Counted from the first letter of the stretch, positions 9,194-17,863 are shown. The stretch: DNA of 64,000 nt from JAUSIF01 sp040901465 (GCA_040901465.1 JBBDYN010000057.1:1-64000), one strand, 5' to 3'. Numbers and translations: made by a program. The notes: generated by a model from the sequence alone, not told the origin.

Positions 9194-10606
9194 ATGGCGA
9201 AGCGCCGCCGCACCGCAGAATTGCTCGCCCGCATCGAACGTATTGCGTTTCCGGGCGAGACCGCGCGGCAGCTACTCGCGTATCAAGCCAATCTGGAGGC
9301 GAGCCAGTGGTGGCCGGCATCGAGGCACCTCGAATTCCAGACCGCGCAATTGGGCAATCTTCTCGCGCACGCCTATCGGCAAGTGCCGTACTATCGGAAG
9401 CTTCTGGATTCAGTCAGGCTGAAGCCAGGATCGCCGGTCGATTGGAATCGGTGGCGCGAACTCCCGTTGCTGACGCGAGATCATCTGCAGGATGGTGGTG
9501 CCGCTCTGCATGCGCGTGAATTGCCCCCTGGACAGCAGGAGATCGATCGCCTGCGCTCGTCGGGCTCCACAGGCCGTGCCGTGGAAGTGATCACGACGAA
9601 CTTCAACGACCTTTGGCAGAAGACGCTGACCCTGCGGACGCAGATTTGGGCCGGCCGCGACTTTGCCCGTACCATGGGCGTGATCCGAAAGTTGCCGCCG
9701 GGCGAGGCGCCGCCGCCAAACGGCGACGTGATCGAGCACTGGGGCGACGCAACGACGTTTCCGTTCCTCACCGGAGCGTGCGTCCGCCTGTCCGCCACCG
9801 CGGAAATCGGCGCACAGATGGCGTGGATCGGCCGACGCCTGCCCGACTATCTGACGTCGTACCCATCCATCCTGCGCGAGTTGGCCGCGTCGCCGCCGCC
9901 GGAGATCAACGGCCCATATTCGGTGAAAGGCGCGAGCGCCCTCGGCGAGACCGTGGATCAGGAGCTGCGCGATCTCGTCGCGCAGAACTGGCGTTGCCGA
10001 GTGTTCGATGCCTATTCGGCCGAGGAGGCCGGTTGCATGGCGATCGAATGTCCCGAGGGCGACGGCTATCATGTGCAGGCCGAGGCGGTGCTGCTCGAAG
10101 TTCTCAACTCGGAAGGCGAGGCGTGCCAGCCGGGCGAGATCGGCGAAATCGTCGTCACACCCCTGTTCAATTACGCGATGCCGCTCTTGCGCTACGCGAT
10201 CGGCGACTACGCCGAGGCGGGTGGACGCTGCGGCTGCGGCCGCGGGCTGCCCTTGCTGAAGCGCATCCTCGGCCGCCAGCGCAACATGCTCGTGCTCGCC
10301 GACGGCCGCGTCTACTGGCCGACCTTCGGTACCCGCGCCTTCGCGAAGATTGCGCCCATCCTGCAGCAGCAATTTCACCAGGCAGAATCCGACCGGCTCG
10401 AGGTGCGGCTCGTGGTCGGGGCGCCGCTTGCCGCGCAACAGGAGCAAGCGTTGAAGGACAAGGTTCAGCAGGCGCTGCCAGCGCCGTTCCGCATCGATCT
10501 CGTCTACGTCGACGAAATAGCGAGGAACGCCGGCGGCAAATTCGAGCTGTTCACGAGCGCGGTCGCCGCGGCAGGTCACCGCCGCTCGGCGACGATTTCC
10601 GCGTAG
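9194..10606 (+). CDS. PaaK/CapK-like adenylate-forming enzyme (phenylacetate-CoA ligase family)
   Basis: A 470-aa member of the phenylacetate-CoA ligase/F390-synthetase-like family, which activates carboxylates as adenylates and often makes CoA thioesters. The AMP-binding loop RLRSSGSTGRAVEV lies at residues 119-132. Further motifs are FDAYSAEEAGCMAIEC, the GEIGEIVVTPLFN strand, LLRYAIGDYAE and CGCGRGLPLLKRILGR. It follows tctB by 4 bases, so it may act on the acid imported by the TctCAB system. Relatives also occur in polysaccharide clusters, so the substrate is open. Confidence 0.8.
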   Translation: MAKRRRTAELLARIERIAFPGETARQLLAYQANLEASQWWPASRHLEFQTAQLGNLLAHAYRQVPYYRKLLDSVRLKPGSPVDWNRWRELPLLTRDHLQDGGAALHARELPPGQQEIDRLRSSGSTGRAVEVITTNFNDLWQKTLTLRTQIWAGRDFARTMGVIRKLPPGEAPPPNGDVIEHWGDATTFPFLTGACVRLSATAEIGAQMAWIGRRLPDYLTSYPSILRELAASPPPEINGPYSVKGASALGETVDQELRDLVAQNWRCRVFDAYSAEEAGCMAIECPEGDGYHVQAEAVLLEVLNSEGEACQPGEIGEIVVTPLFNYAMPLLRYAIGDYAEAGGRCGCGRGLPLLKRILGRQRNMLVLADGRVYWPTFGTRAFAKIAPILQQQFHQAESDRLEVRLVVGAPLAAQQEQALKDKVQQALPAPFRIDLVYVDEIARNAGGKFELFTSAVAAAGHRRSATISA

Positions 10607-11358
10607 CGCCCGCCGCGCGGCAGGCCCGGGCCCTCGATGCCGCTGACGCGCCCCGGCCATTCGCGGATCTGTGCATGCAGCAACTCAAATCCAGCGCCGA
10701 CGAAAAGCGCGACCAGCTCCTCGATGTCGCGGACCGCGTGCGAAGGCGAACGCTGCTGCGCGTACTCGTGCGCCGCATCCCCCAGGTCCGAAGGCGAGAT
10801 TTCGATTTCGCGTGTGTGCTCTGCTGCCCGTCGTCGCACTTCCGCGGCGAGGCGGTCGGCGGCCTCGCCGGAAAACGAAGTGGTCGTGCCTGCCGGTCTC
10901 AAGCGCACGACCGTGATCACTCGCCCGCCCGAGGCGAGCAAGGCGAACCACGTTGCGATCAGGCGCGAACGCCCAGCTGTGTCGAACTGCCCGAGAAACG
11001 AATGCGTGACGATCACGTCGAACGAGTTCGCCGGCCGATAGGCAAGGATATCGGTTTGCACGGCCGACAATGCGACCCGCGCATGCTCGGCGTATGACTG
11101 ATTGATTGCGAGCGGCGTCGCGCAACGATCGAGCGCGGTGATGACCGGCGTGCACGACGCCGCGACGCCCGCTTCCACCACCATCGCCGCCATGGCCTCG
11201 TCGGCGCTGCCCGAGATCAATACGCGCGGCCCCGCGCGCGCCAGCGCCTCGACCAGCGCAGGAAACAGGAAGGCGCGCTGATCTTCCGGCTCCGCGGCGA
11301 GGCCGAGCCAGCGCATGAATGGCCGCACCCGATGATACGTTTCGCAGCCGGCGCCCAC
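10576..11358 (-). CDS. Class I SAM-dependent methyltransferase-like protein, start uncertain
   Basis: The supported part has a Rossmann-like core: GPRVLISGSADEAMAAMVVE, then ITALDRCATPLAINQ, FDVIVTHSFLGQF and a hydrophobic strand before RVITVVRL. That is the order of a methyltransferase, but the usual GxGxG is only ISGSAD. Protein-like sequence (RRGALRSAQLAWETAPRLCP) continues upstream to about 11460, yet no ATG, GTG or TTG exists there in any minus-strand frame up to the end of the upstream barrel gene. I used GTG 11358; ATG 11316 is another choice. Its end overlaps the ligase-like gene tail to tail by 31 bases. Confidence 0.6.
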   Translation of the reverse strand: MGAGCETYHRVRPFMRWLGLAAEPEDQRAFLFPALVEALARAGPRVLISGSADEAMAAMVVEAGVAASCTPVITALDRCATPLAINQSYAEHARVALSAVQTDILAYRPANSFDVIVTHSFLGQFDTAGRSRLIATWFALLASGGRVITVVRLRPAGTTTSFSGEAADRLAAEVRRRAAEHTREIEISPSDLGDAAHEYAQQRSPSHAVRDIEELVALFVGAGFELLHAQIREWPGRVSGIEGPGLPRGGRYAEIVAERR

Positions 11359-11470
11359 CTGCGGGCAAAGCCGTGGGGCCGTCTCCCAGGCGAGCTGCGC
11401 AGAACGAAGAGCGCCCCGCCTTATGGTCGTTCTCTTGCCCGACGAGTCAGTGTTTGGCGTGACGATGTTC

Positions 11471-12253
11471 TTACGGGGCGCCCGTTGTGAACTTGCCGCG
11501 CAAGCCGACCATGATGCTGTGTGCCTGGTAGTCGTCACTGAAGCTATATGTGGCGAGCCCAGCGGCACCCCTGAAGGTCGGATCCATCGCGTGGAAATAG
11601 CGGTAGTCGAGCGTAAGCGCGACATTCGGCATAAAATGCCACGCCGCACCGGCGCCGAGCTGAAACGCAAACACGGTGTCGCTGTCGTTTACCGGAAAGG
11701 GGCCGGGAACGGTAACGGAAATGTTGCTGACTCTCAGTCCCACCCTTGCGGCTCCGATGCCTCCGCCCGCGTGAACCGTCACGTTCGGAGCGACATTGAA
11801 GTCAGCCCACGCGTTCGCCATCAGCGCGAGCGCGGTGACACGACCGGAGCGCGAGGCTGTGCCTTCGGGCGCTACGGTGACTGAGCTGAGTCCATTTCTC
11901 CGGTAGGAAAGCTCGCCCTCGATGCGCAGCCAGTTCCAGCCGGGAACGCAGCGCCCCACGGCGCCGCCCACGACATAACCGTCCTTGAATTGCAACGAGC
12001 GCGGATCGTCCAACCCGACTCCGGAATACGAGTTGATCGACTCGACCGAATTCCATCCCCCGAACAGCGACCAATACGGTGAGCATTCCGCGGCGCGAGG
12101 CGGGGCCTTCGTGTAGACCGGAGTTTTCGCGACCGGCGCATCAGCGGCAAGGACGCTTCCGCCCATTGCGAACGCCGCCAGAACCAGAGTCGAAGCCCCA
12201 AGTCCGACTTTCAACGGGTGTCCCCAAGAGTCGCAACGCCGCAACATTGACAT
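11471..12253 (-). CDS. Outer-membrane beta-barrel protein (Omp25/31-like porin family)
   Basis: A 260-aa precursor. A signal peptide ends near GGSVLAADA (about residue 37), followed by a short proline/lysine linker and amphipathic strands such as NVTVHAGGGIGAARVGLRV and VALTLDYRYFH. The last strand HSIMVGLRGKF is followed by a short TTGAP tail rather than ending in an aromatic residue. This is the layout of rhizobial 8-stranded barrels. The frame is open to 12304; ATGs at 12253 and 12247 fit the signal peptide best. Confidence 0.8.
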   Translation of the reverse strand: MSMLRRCDSWGHPLKVGLGASTLVLAAFAMGGSVLAADAPVAKTPVYTKAPPRAAECSPYWSLFGGWNSVESINSYSGVGLDDPRSLQFKDGYVVGGAVGRCVPGWNWLRIEGELSYRRNGLSSVTVAPEGTASRSGRVTALALMANAWADFNVAPNVTVHAGGGIGAARVGLRVSNISVTVPGPFPVNDSDTVFAFQLGAGAAWHFMPNVALTLDYRYFHAMDPTFRGAAGLATYSFSDDYQAHSIMVGLRGKFTTGAP

Positions 12254-12478
12254 AGAGGTGGCCCGCTCGCCACGGGGGGCGGACAATCGCGGGCACGAAG
12301 CCACTTCATGTTGCCGGCCGGCAACACCGGCGAAATTCCGTTCCCACGCGCGGCTTTAGCGCGGGCTCTTCGACCTAACGGGCGATCGGAGCATCCCGCA
12401 TCCAAAATTCCGACCGAAGTACGTTCGGAGCGTCGGGCAGGAGGCCGCCTTGGCGGCAGGCGGACCAGATCAGATCAA

Positions 12479-12531
12479 TGAAATTCTTGGCGCTCCCCGC
12501 CGGAGTCGAACCGGCCTCTCCACCGTGAAAG
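12479..12531 (-). other. Truncated tRNA-Glu 3' part: left member of a 53-bp direct repeat (putative attachment-site remnant)
   Basis: Bases 12479-12531 match 23293-23345 at 51 of 53 positions, in the same orientation. The shared part covers the anticodon loop (TTC), the 3' anticodon strand, T arm, acceptor 3' strand, CCA and nine bases beyond. The D arm and 5' acceptor strand are missing here, so it is not a working tRNA. A 3' tRNA fragment in direct orientation about 10.8 kb from the whole gene is what integration of a mobile element at a tRNA leaves behind. The rest of 12254-12582 shows no gene. Confidence 0.85.
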
Positions 12532-12582
12532 CACTGTTCCATTTGCACAGGATGATTGTAGCCCAAGGCACGGTGCCGGCCG

Positions 12583-12816
12583 CTAAGAAGAAAGCAGCAA
12601 TCCACGTAGGATGAAAATCGACACGCTAATCGTCATCAATAAATAGCTAAACATATGCAACAGAAAGCGTGCATTCCGACCTGGCCAATCAGTTGCACGG
12701 CGATCCAGAATTGCGGCGCCGATGCTGATGCCGGCGGCTGAGAATGCCGTGCTCACCATGAACCACCACAAAACGTTGTCCTCGATCGGCATGCGGTCAG
12801 CAGCATCCTCCGCCAC
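12583..12816 (-). CDS. Small two-helix membrane protein, unknown function
   Basis: A 77-aa protein with two hydrophobic segments (about residues 16-36, WWFMVSTAFSAAGISIGAAI, and 50-74 up to ILRGLLLSS) joined by a basic loop DRRATDWPGRNARF. It overlaps the end of the upstream periplasmic-protein gene by 20 bases, and GGCGGAGG lies just before the ATG, which points to translational coupling; ATG 12792 is an alternative start. It is the last gene of the minus-strand run next to the left repeat of the tRNA-Glu-bounded segment. I do not recognise a family. Confidence 0.55.
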   Translation of the reverse strand: MAEDAADRMPIEDNVLWWFMVSTAFSAAGISIGAAILDRRATDWPGRNARFLLHMFSYLLMTISVSIFILRGLLLSS

Positions 12817-13177
12817 CTGTCACCTTGGTTGGGATGAGCCTCTCAGCTGTAACAAAAATCGACCTTGGACCTGCGTTAAATTTGCCCACGACGGTGAGCT
12901 GATCGCCCACGGCCACGGTCAGCCGCGCATTGTTGACTACCCGAAGAGGACGCTGCGAAACGTCCTGTAGCAAAAACTCATTCTTCGCATCACCTTCGAT
13001 AACCAAGCCATAGATCTCAATGGTGCGGCCCGCAAATGCATCAGGATTTGCGACTAGTTGCGCAATGATTGGCCGCAAAACCGAAGCCGACTCGGATTCA
13101 GCATTTATTCGAGGCAGCCCCAGGATGACAGCCGATGTGGCGAGGAGGATCGCGAGCAGGGCAATCGCCAGACGCAT
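12797..13177 (-). CDS. Secreted or membrane-anchored small periplasmic protein with OB-fold-like sequence and a C-terminal Cys-Cys
   Basis: A 126-aa protein starting at an ATG that overlaps the stop of the upstream ABC ATPase gene (TGATG). A signal peptide or anchor (residues 1-25) is followed by LVANPDAFAGRTIEIYGLVI and NEFLLQDVSQRPLRVV, reminiscent of small periplasmic OB-fold proteins in which a strand begins with GxxVxVxG. It ends in GGGGCC, an unusual tail with two terminal cysteines. The tight overlap suggests it works with the transporter. The fold call is my inference. Confidence 0.6.
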   Translation of the reverse strand: MRLAIALLAILLATSAVILGLPRINAESESASVLRPIIAQLVANPDAFAGRTIEIYGLVIEGDAKNEFLLQDVSQRPLRVVNNARLTVAVGDQLTVVGKFNAGPRSIFVTAERLIPTKVTGGGGCC

Positions 13178-14046
13178 CAAGATGCTCCTGGGCCGTGCCT
13201 TATTTCGAAGGCTTCAACGAGATCAGCGGCGCTGGTGCTGCCAGATGCAAACGCATCGACCGCTTCTCGATACAACAGGGACAAAGCGGTCCTTTTCAGT
13301 TCGGCGTACTGTTGCGTCTCGAATATGGAGACGTTCCGCGGCCGCGGAATATCGACATCAATTACGTCCTTCGTGGTCGCTGGCGAGCGAGAGAGCAATA
13401 CGATCGTGTCGGCAAGCAAAATGGCCTCGTCGATTTCCGAAGTAACGAAGAGAATTGTCTGACCGCTTCCTTCAAAAAGACGCAACAGATACTCCTGCAT
13501 TAGCTGTCGCGTCATGGCATCCAGCCCGCGGAACGGCTCATCCATTAGAAGGACGCGGGGTCGATTGATAAGGGCGCGCGCCAATTCTGCGCGGCGCTGC
13601 ATTCCCCCAGATAATTGGTTCGGGTACTTATCGCGAAAATCCTTGAGTCCAAATCTTGCCAGTAGCGCGTTCGCTTCGCTATCAGTGTCGGACGACTTAG
13701 CTTTACGCTGAACAGACGGTCCGTAGGTCACATTCTGGAAAACGGTCATCCACGGAAACAGTGCCGTCTCCTGAAAGACGACGAGGCGCTCGCTTGTCGG
13801 TCCGGTTATGGTCTGCCCGTCCAACGTGACGCGACCCAAAGTCGGTTGATCGTAACCGGCAATCAAGTTGATGAGTGTGGTCTTCCCACAGCCGGAAGGA
13901 CCGATCAGCACGGTGAACTTGCCGCGCGCTACCTTGAACGCGCAATCTTGAACAATTGTCTTGCTGATAAACTCATCGCCAATCGCCTTGGTGACATTTT
14001 CGACGATGACCTCGCCCGAATCTCTATTGCTATCGACGCTCGCCAT
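13177..14046 (-). CDS. ABC transporter ATPase of the nitrate/sulfonate/taurine class (second copy)
   Basis: Powers an inner-membrane import system. The 289-aa subunit has Walker A GPSGCGKT at 49-56, Q-loop VVFQETALFPW near 89, signature LSGGM at 145-149 and Walker B VLLMDEP at 165-171. It resembles SsuB/TauB/NrtD. It is separated from the nearest permease gene by the TauE-type gene and a possible small ORF, but all run in one direction with short gaps, and the next gene overlaps its stop. It is one of two different ATPases in this cluster. Confidence 0.92.
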   Translation of the reverse strand: MASVDSNRDSGEVIVENVTKAIGDEFISKTIVQDCAFKVARGKFTVLIGPSGCGKTTLINLIAGYDQPTLGRVTLDGQTITGPTSERLVVFQETALFPWMTVFQNVTYGPSVQRKAKSSDTDSEANALLARFGLKDFRDKYPNQLSGGMQRRAELARALINRPRVLLMDEPFRGLDAMTRQLMQEYLLRLFEGSGQTILFVTSEIDEAILLADTIVLLSRSPATTKDVIDVDIPRPRNVSIFETQQYAELKRTALSLLYREAVDAFASGSTSAADLVEAFEIRHGPGAS

Positions 14047-14052
14047 GATTGT

Positions 14053-14157
14053 TCACCAATAAAAATAGACGTGCTGCGCCGCGACAACTGCAGCCACGGC
14101 CAGAATTAGGAATGGAAGATACGGCAGAAAACCATGTGTTATCTTCATTCTGCGCAT
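14053..14157 (-). CDS. Possible 34-aa single-helix membrane peptide
   Basis: A short frame that fits exactly between the TauE-type gene (stop at 14169-14171) and the ATPase gene (start 14046). It reads MRRMKITHGF then a hydrophobic stretch LPYLPFLILAVAAVVAA and QHVYFYW: a basic head, one membrane helix and an aromatic tail. The other start is ATG 14148. The start signal is weak. The fit into the operon gap and the helix-like composition support it, but it could be chance. Confidence 0.4.
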   Translation of the reverse strand: MRRMKITHGFLPYLPFLILAVAAVVAAQHVYFYW

Positions 14158-14168
14158 CCCGTTGGTTG

Positions 14169-15293
14169 CTACAGCCGGAATGGAAGCTCGACGAAGCCGC
14201 TCACGATGTACAGCGCCCCCGCAGCAGCCGTAATTGCACCAAGCATAAGCTTTAAGAGCGGTTGAGGAACGAACCGCTGAGTCTTTGCGGCAAACCAGGC
14301 GCCGAGTATGCCGCCCGAGGCAGCAAACAATCCCCACGCCCATTCTGGCGCTGCCCAGACGCCGCTAAAATAGGGAATTATCACGCTGTAAGTCACGATG
14401 CTAACTGCCGATAGGGAAATTACATACGGAATTGATGCGGCGACGAGGACATAGATTGGTAGCCTATAGAAAATCGCGAAGATTGGGACGAGCAGAAATC
14501 CGCCGCCGACGCCAAGCGCAGAACTAATAATGGCGACGCAAAGACCGATGACAAACAGGATGCGTGTGCTCATCGTCCAAGTCTCGCCCCAATACGAGAT
14601 CGTCAGCTGGCCGCCGCCCTTCCTTACCGTTTCAATGGGAATGCCTTGCGGTAGACCCGACGGCGACCGGCCGGCCTTTCTCTCGCGCAATGCCGCGTCG
14701 GCAAACTTCGTCTCAAACGCATCCTTGGTGCCGAATCCGCGCAATCCAGTGACGCATAAGTGGATTCCAGTCAGTGCAAGCGCAAAACCAACCACGACCG
14801 TGAAGGGCTTTGGATCAAATAGAAGATTGAGCCGCACGAACGGGCCGATCAGCGCACCGACTGCACCGCCAGCGCACACCCACAAGGCAAAATGCCAATT
14901 GGTTTGACGCGTGCGGTGAAATCCGAGGAGTGCCCCGACCGGGTTCAGGAATGTGAGAAGCTGCGTTGTCGGCGTGACGGAAATACTGCTGAATTGCAGG
15001 ATCGACATCTGATAGGGCAGGGCGAAAATGCCGGCGGCCTCGCCCACCACCGCCATCGTGTAGCCGGTCCAAAATCCCATCCAGACGAGATGCCAGATCG
15101 GAACGCTCACGCCGGCGAGGGGGAACGGCACCTCGCCGCCGGGTAAAAATCCATGCTGCCAATAAGCTGCGGCAATGCCGACTCCAAACGTTAGAATAAC
15201 AAGCGGCAATTGTTCTACAAATAGTTCGCGTGTAACCGACACGCCCCGCGCGGGCGCAACTTCGTTTGTCAAAATGTGAGACTGCCCTGCCAT
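14169..15293 (-). CDS. TauE/SafE-family membrane exporter (sulfite exporter type)
   Basis: A multi-helix inner-membrane protein of 374 aa, with about eight to nine hydrophobic segments. The family signature appears as FTPTTQ-like and glycine-rich parts: SSISVTPTTQLLTFLNPVG and SSALGVGGGFLLVPIFAIFY, the latter near residue 258. Members export sulfite, sulfoacetate or other small anions, often beside sulfonate breakdown genes. Here it sits inside an ABC import operon, which would suit removal of sulfite released from an imported organosulfur compound; that link is inference. Confidence 0.85.
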   Translation of the reverse strand: MAGQSHILTNEVAPARGVSVTRELFVEQLPLVILTFGVGIAAAYWQHGFLPGGEVPFPLAGVSVPIWHLVWMGFWTGYTMAVVGEAAGIFALPYQMSILQFSSISVTPTTQLLTFLNPVGALLGFHRTRQTNWHFALWVCAGGAVGALIGPFVRLNLLFDPKPFTVVVGFALALTGIHLCVTGLRGFGTKDAFETKFADAALRERKAGRSPSGLPQGIPIETVRKGGGQLTISYWGETWTMSTRILFVIGLCVAIISSALGVGGGFLLVPIFAIFYRLPIYVLVAASIPYVISLSAVSIVTYSVIIPYFSGVWAAPEWAWGLFAASGGILGAWFAAKTQRFVPQPLLKLMLGAITAAAGALYIVSGFVELPFRL

Positions 15294-15312
15294 TTGGATT
15301 TGAACGGCTATC

Positions 15313-16152
15313 TCAGTGCTGGCGCTGCCAGGGGGCGGCGAACCCCCCGAGCTGGCGAATTATCCCGGACGAAATATATCCGGCGATTCCAATCGAGACC
15401 ATGCACACAATTACCTGTGCGAGCGCGTTGATCTCAAAGGACTGCCAGAGCAAATAGCCGAGCCCGGTACGGCCGGCGATCATCTCCGCGGCGATCACCA
15501 TTTCCCAGGCAATGCCCATCCCAACGGCCATTCCAGTGACGATCGACGGAATCGTTGCAGGCAAAATAATGCGCCAGAAGAGATCGCGCTGTGTCGAGCC
15601 GAGCGAAAGTGCGGCACGCTTATAGTTTTGGTCCACGTTAGACGCGCCGCCGATCGTATTCAGCAGCACGATCCACAATGCGCCTAAAAAGACGATGAAG
15701 ACCACGCTTAGTTCGCGTGTCGGCCAGAAAATAATGGAAACCGGAATCCATGCGACCGGCGGAATCGGACGCAAAATTTCGACGATCGGAAACATCGTAT
15801 CGAATGAATTTCGATGCATGGCCATCATAAGGCCAAGCGGAATGCCGACGATTTGTGCGGCAAGAAACCCGAGCGTAATCCGCTGAACGCTCAACATCCA
15901 TCCTTCCCAGTAGAGCCGCGATCTGAGGAGTTTTGCGGAAGCGCTGACCACTTCACTTGGGGCCGGTACGTTGCGGACTCCCGGTATTCCGAGCGGCTGC
16001 GCATACTCCCAGAGCAATCCAAGCGTTCCGATGGAGATCACGCCGAGCAACAAATTCAGATTCCAGAGCCCCACAATCCAACGACGCAGACGCGCTCCCG
16101 TTGCCTGCTTGTCCTTGGCGATCAGGGACCGGGTAGTTGCGGTCGTCATCAA
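15313..16152 (-). CDS. ABC transporter permease of the SsuC/TauC/NrtB class (permease 2)
   Basis: A 279-aa inner-membrane permease with about six helices. The cytoplasmic coupling loop reads RAALSLGSTQRDLFWRIILP, the EAA-type motif of the nitrate/sulfonate/taurine permeases. Its ATG overlaps the stop of the upstream ATPase gene (ATGA at 16149-16152). It differs clearly from permease 1 of the same cluster, so the transporter may be a heterodimer in the membrane. Confidence 0.92.
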   Translation of the reverse strand: MMTTATTRSLIAKDKQATGARLRRWIVGLWNLNLLLGVISIGTLGLLWEYAQPLGIPGVRNVPAPSEVVSASAKLLRSRLYWEGWMLSVQRITLGFLAAQIVGIPLGLMMAMHRNSFDTMFPIVEILRPIPPVAWIPVSIIFWPTRELSVVFIVFLGALWIVLLNTIGGASNVDQNYKRAALSLGSTQRDLFWRIILPATIPSIVTGMAVGMGIAWEMVIAAEMIAGRTGLGYLLWQSFEINALAQVIVCMVSIGIAGYISSGIIRQLGGFAAPWQRQH

Positions 16153-16985
16153 GCGAGCTCCCGTTCGCCGGCTTCGAATGCCTTGCGAGCCTCATCGTGG
16201 ATTGCTTCGCGCACTTCATTTTCGATGCGCAAAAAATGCGGTGTCGTCAGCACTTGGTGATTGCGCGGGCGTTCGATATCGACATTGACGATCTTCATGA
16301 CTCGTCCGGGCCGCGTGGTCATGATTACCACCCGATCCGCGAGAAACGCCGCTTCTTCGATGTCATGAGTGATGAAGAACACGGTCTTTGGAGTGAGATC
16401 GTACAATTCGAGCAAATACTCCTGCACGACACTCTTTGTCAGCGCATCGAGCGCCCGGAATGGCTCGTCCAGGAGCAGAATCTTGGGATCATTCATTAAC
16501 GCGCGCACGATTTCGACACGCCGCTTCATGCCGCCGGAAAGCTCGCCGGGGTATTGGTTTTCGATCGAGGTCAATCCGACGCGGGCGAGCAGGTGCGTCG
16601 CGTGCCGCTCTGCTTCACGACGGCTCATCCTTCCCTGCTGAATCGGTCCGCACGTCACATTCCAAAGAACCGTCTTCCATGGAAACAGCGCACCTTGTTG
16701 AAACACCACCATTCGGTCGGCGCCGGGCAATAGCCGTTTGCCCGGCGAAGTCAATAATTCTCCGTCAAGCAAGATCTGGCCGGCGGTCAGTTGATCGAAT
16801 CCTGCGATCGCATTTAGCAATGTAGTTTTCCCGCAGCCGGACGGGCCGACGATCACACAAAACTCCTTCGCCTTGATTTCAAACGTTACGTCGTCTAGCG
16901 CCACAACGTTGGAGCCGTCCGGGTCGTAAATCTTTCCCGCGTGGCGAATGGAAAGTGTGCCGCCATTTGAAGAATCCGTGCTCAT
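16149..16985 (-). CDS. ABC transporter ATPase of the nitrate/sulfonate/taurine class (first copy)
   Basis: The 278-aa ATPase has Walker A GPSGCGKT at 47-54, Q-loop VVFQQGALFPW near 93, signature LSGGM at 149-153 and Walker B ILLLDEP at 169-175. I chose ATG 16985, which overlaps the stop of permease 1 (TGATG); the frame is open to 17015. It is locked between two permease genes by overlapping starts and stops, implying strict co-translation. Confidence 0.93.
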   Translation of the reverse strand: MSTDSSNGGTLSIRHAGKIYDPDGSNVVALDDVTFEIKAKEFCVIVGPSGCGKTTLLNAIAGFDQLTAGQILLDGELLTSPGKRLLPGADRMVVFQQGALFPWKTVLWNVTCGPIQQGRMSRREAERHATHLLARVGLTSIENQYPGELSGGMKRRVEIVRALMNDPKILLLDEPFRALDALTKSVVQEYLLELYDLTPKTVFFITHDIEEAAFLADRVVIMTTRPGRVMKIVNVDIERPRNHQVLTTPHFLRIENEVREAIHDEARKAFEAGERELA

Positions 16986-17863
16986 CACACGCCTGCCAGG
17001 ATGCGTGCGCGCCAACGCATCAGCCGATTGCCGACCATGCGGACAAGTGCGCTTGACACGTAACCGAGAAAGCCAAGCGTCGCCATGATGATGACCATCG
17101 TTTCAAACTGAACGTAGTAATAGGCTTCCCATACTTTGTAACCGAGGCCGGCTTGGCCCGAAACAATCTCGGAAGCAACGAGGGAGAACCAGCACGCGCC
17201 CATTGCGATCTGCAATCCGACGAAAATGTAAGGAAGAGCACCAGGAACGATGACGTGAAACAAGATCGCAGTCTGGCTGAAGCCCAGCGACCGTGCCGCG
17301 CGAAAATAAACCGGATCGATCGATTTTACGCCCAAGAGCGTATTCAGAATTGTCACGAAAAATGCGGCCAGGAACGTCAAGCCGATGATCGGCAACTCGC
17401 GTCCTGGGAGCAGAATAATGGCCAGCGGAATCCAAGCCAGAATGGGAATCGGCCGCAGCAATTCGAGAATCGGAAATGTGAGTCCGTAAAAAATGCGCCG
17501 CCAGCCCATCAGAATGCCGATGGAAATCCCGAGTCCGGTCGCACACAGGAAGGCGACGAAGACGCGATACACCGACGCCCACATATGATTGTAATATTCG
17601 GCCGTGAAGAGCGAAACACCATAGACCGGATTCGGATTGATCCACTCGCGCACGCTCGCGACAAATCCCGGCAACTCGCGAAATCGCCAAAATCGCAGCA
17701 CATCGACCAGAAGATACCAGGCCAGGAAGAACGCAATGATGCCAAGTAGCGCGAGGTAAGGGCGACGGCTCCTCAGGAGCCGTCGCAATCGCACGTTCCA
17801 GGGAACGTTAACTGCGCCCGCATCCCCAATGGCTGTTGGGGCTGTTGCGATGAGTTGAGCCAT
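16985..17863 (-). CDS. ABC transporter permease of the SsuC/TauC class (permease 1)
   Basis: A 292-aa inner-membrane permease with six hydrophobic segments. The EAA-like loop is FRAARSLGFSQTAILFHVIVP. An extended periplasmic part after the first helix (residues about 55-95) is longer than usual and includes REWINPNPVYGVSLF. It starts 42 bases below the binding-protein gene and overlaps the first ATPase gene. With the binding protein and ATPase it makes a full importer even without permease 2. Confidence 0.92.
   Translation of the reverse strand: MAQLIATAPTAIGDAGAVNVPWNVRLRRLLRSRRPYLALLGIIAFFLAWYLLVDVLRFWRFRELPGFVASVREWINPNPVYGVSLFTAEYYNHMWASVYRVFVAFLCATGLGISIGILMGWRRIFYGLTFPILELLRPIPILAWIPLAIILLPGRELPIIGLTFLAAFFVTILNTLLGVKSIDPVYFRAARSLGFSQTAILFHVIVPGALPYIFVGLQIAMGACWFSLVASEIVSGQAGLGYKVWEAYYYVQFETMVIIMATLGFLGYVSSALVRMVGNRLMRWRARILAGV

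Noticed and set aside
9613..11097. A 494-codon open frame on the plus strand spanning the ligase-like and methyltransferase-like genes
   Set aside because: Arginine-rich shadow sequence; both overlapped genes have recognisable motifs in other frames.
12488..12531. A possible second functional tRNA-Glu
   Set aside because: Only the anticodon loop to CCA part is present; the D arm and 5' acceptor strand are absent.
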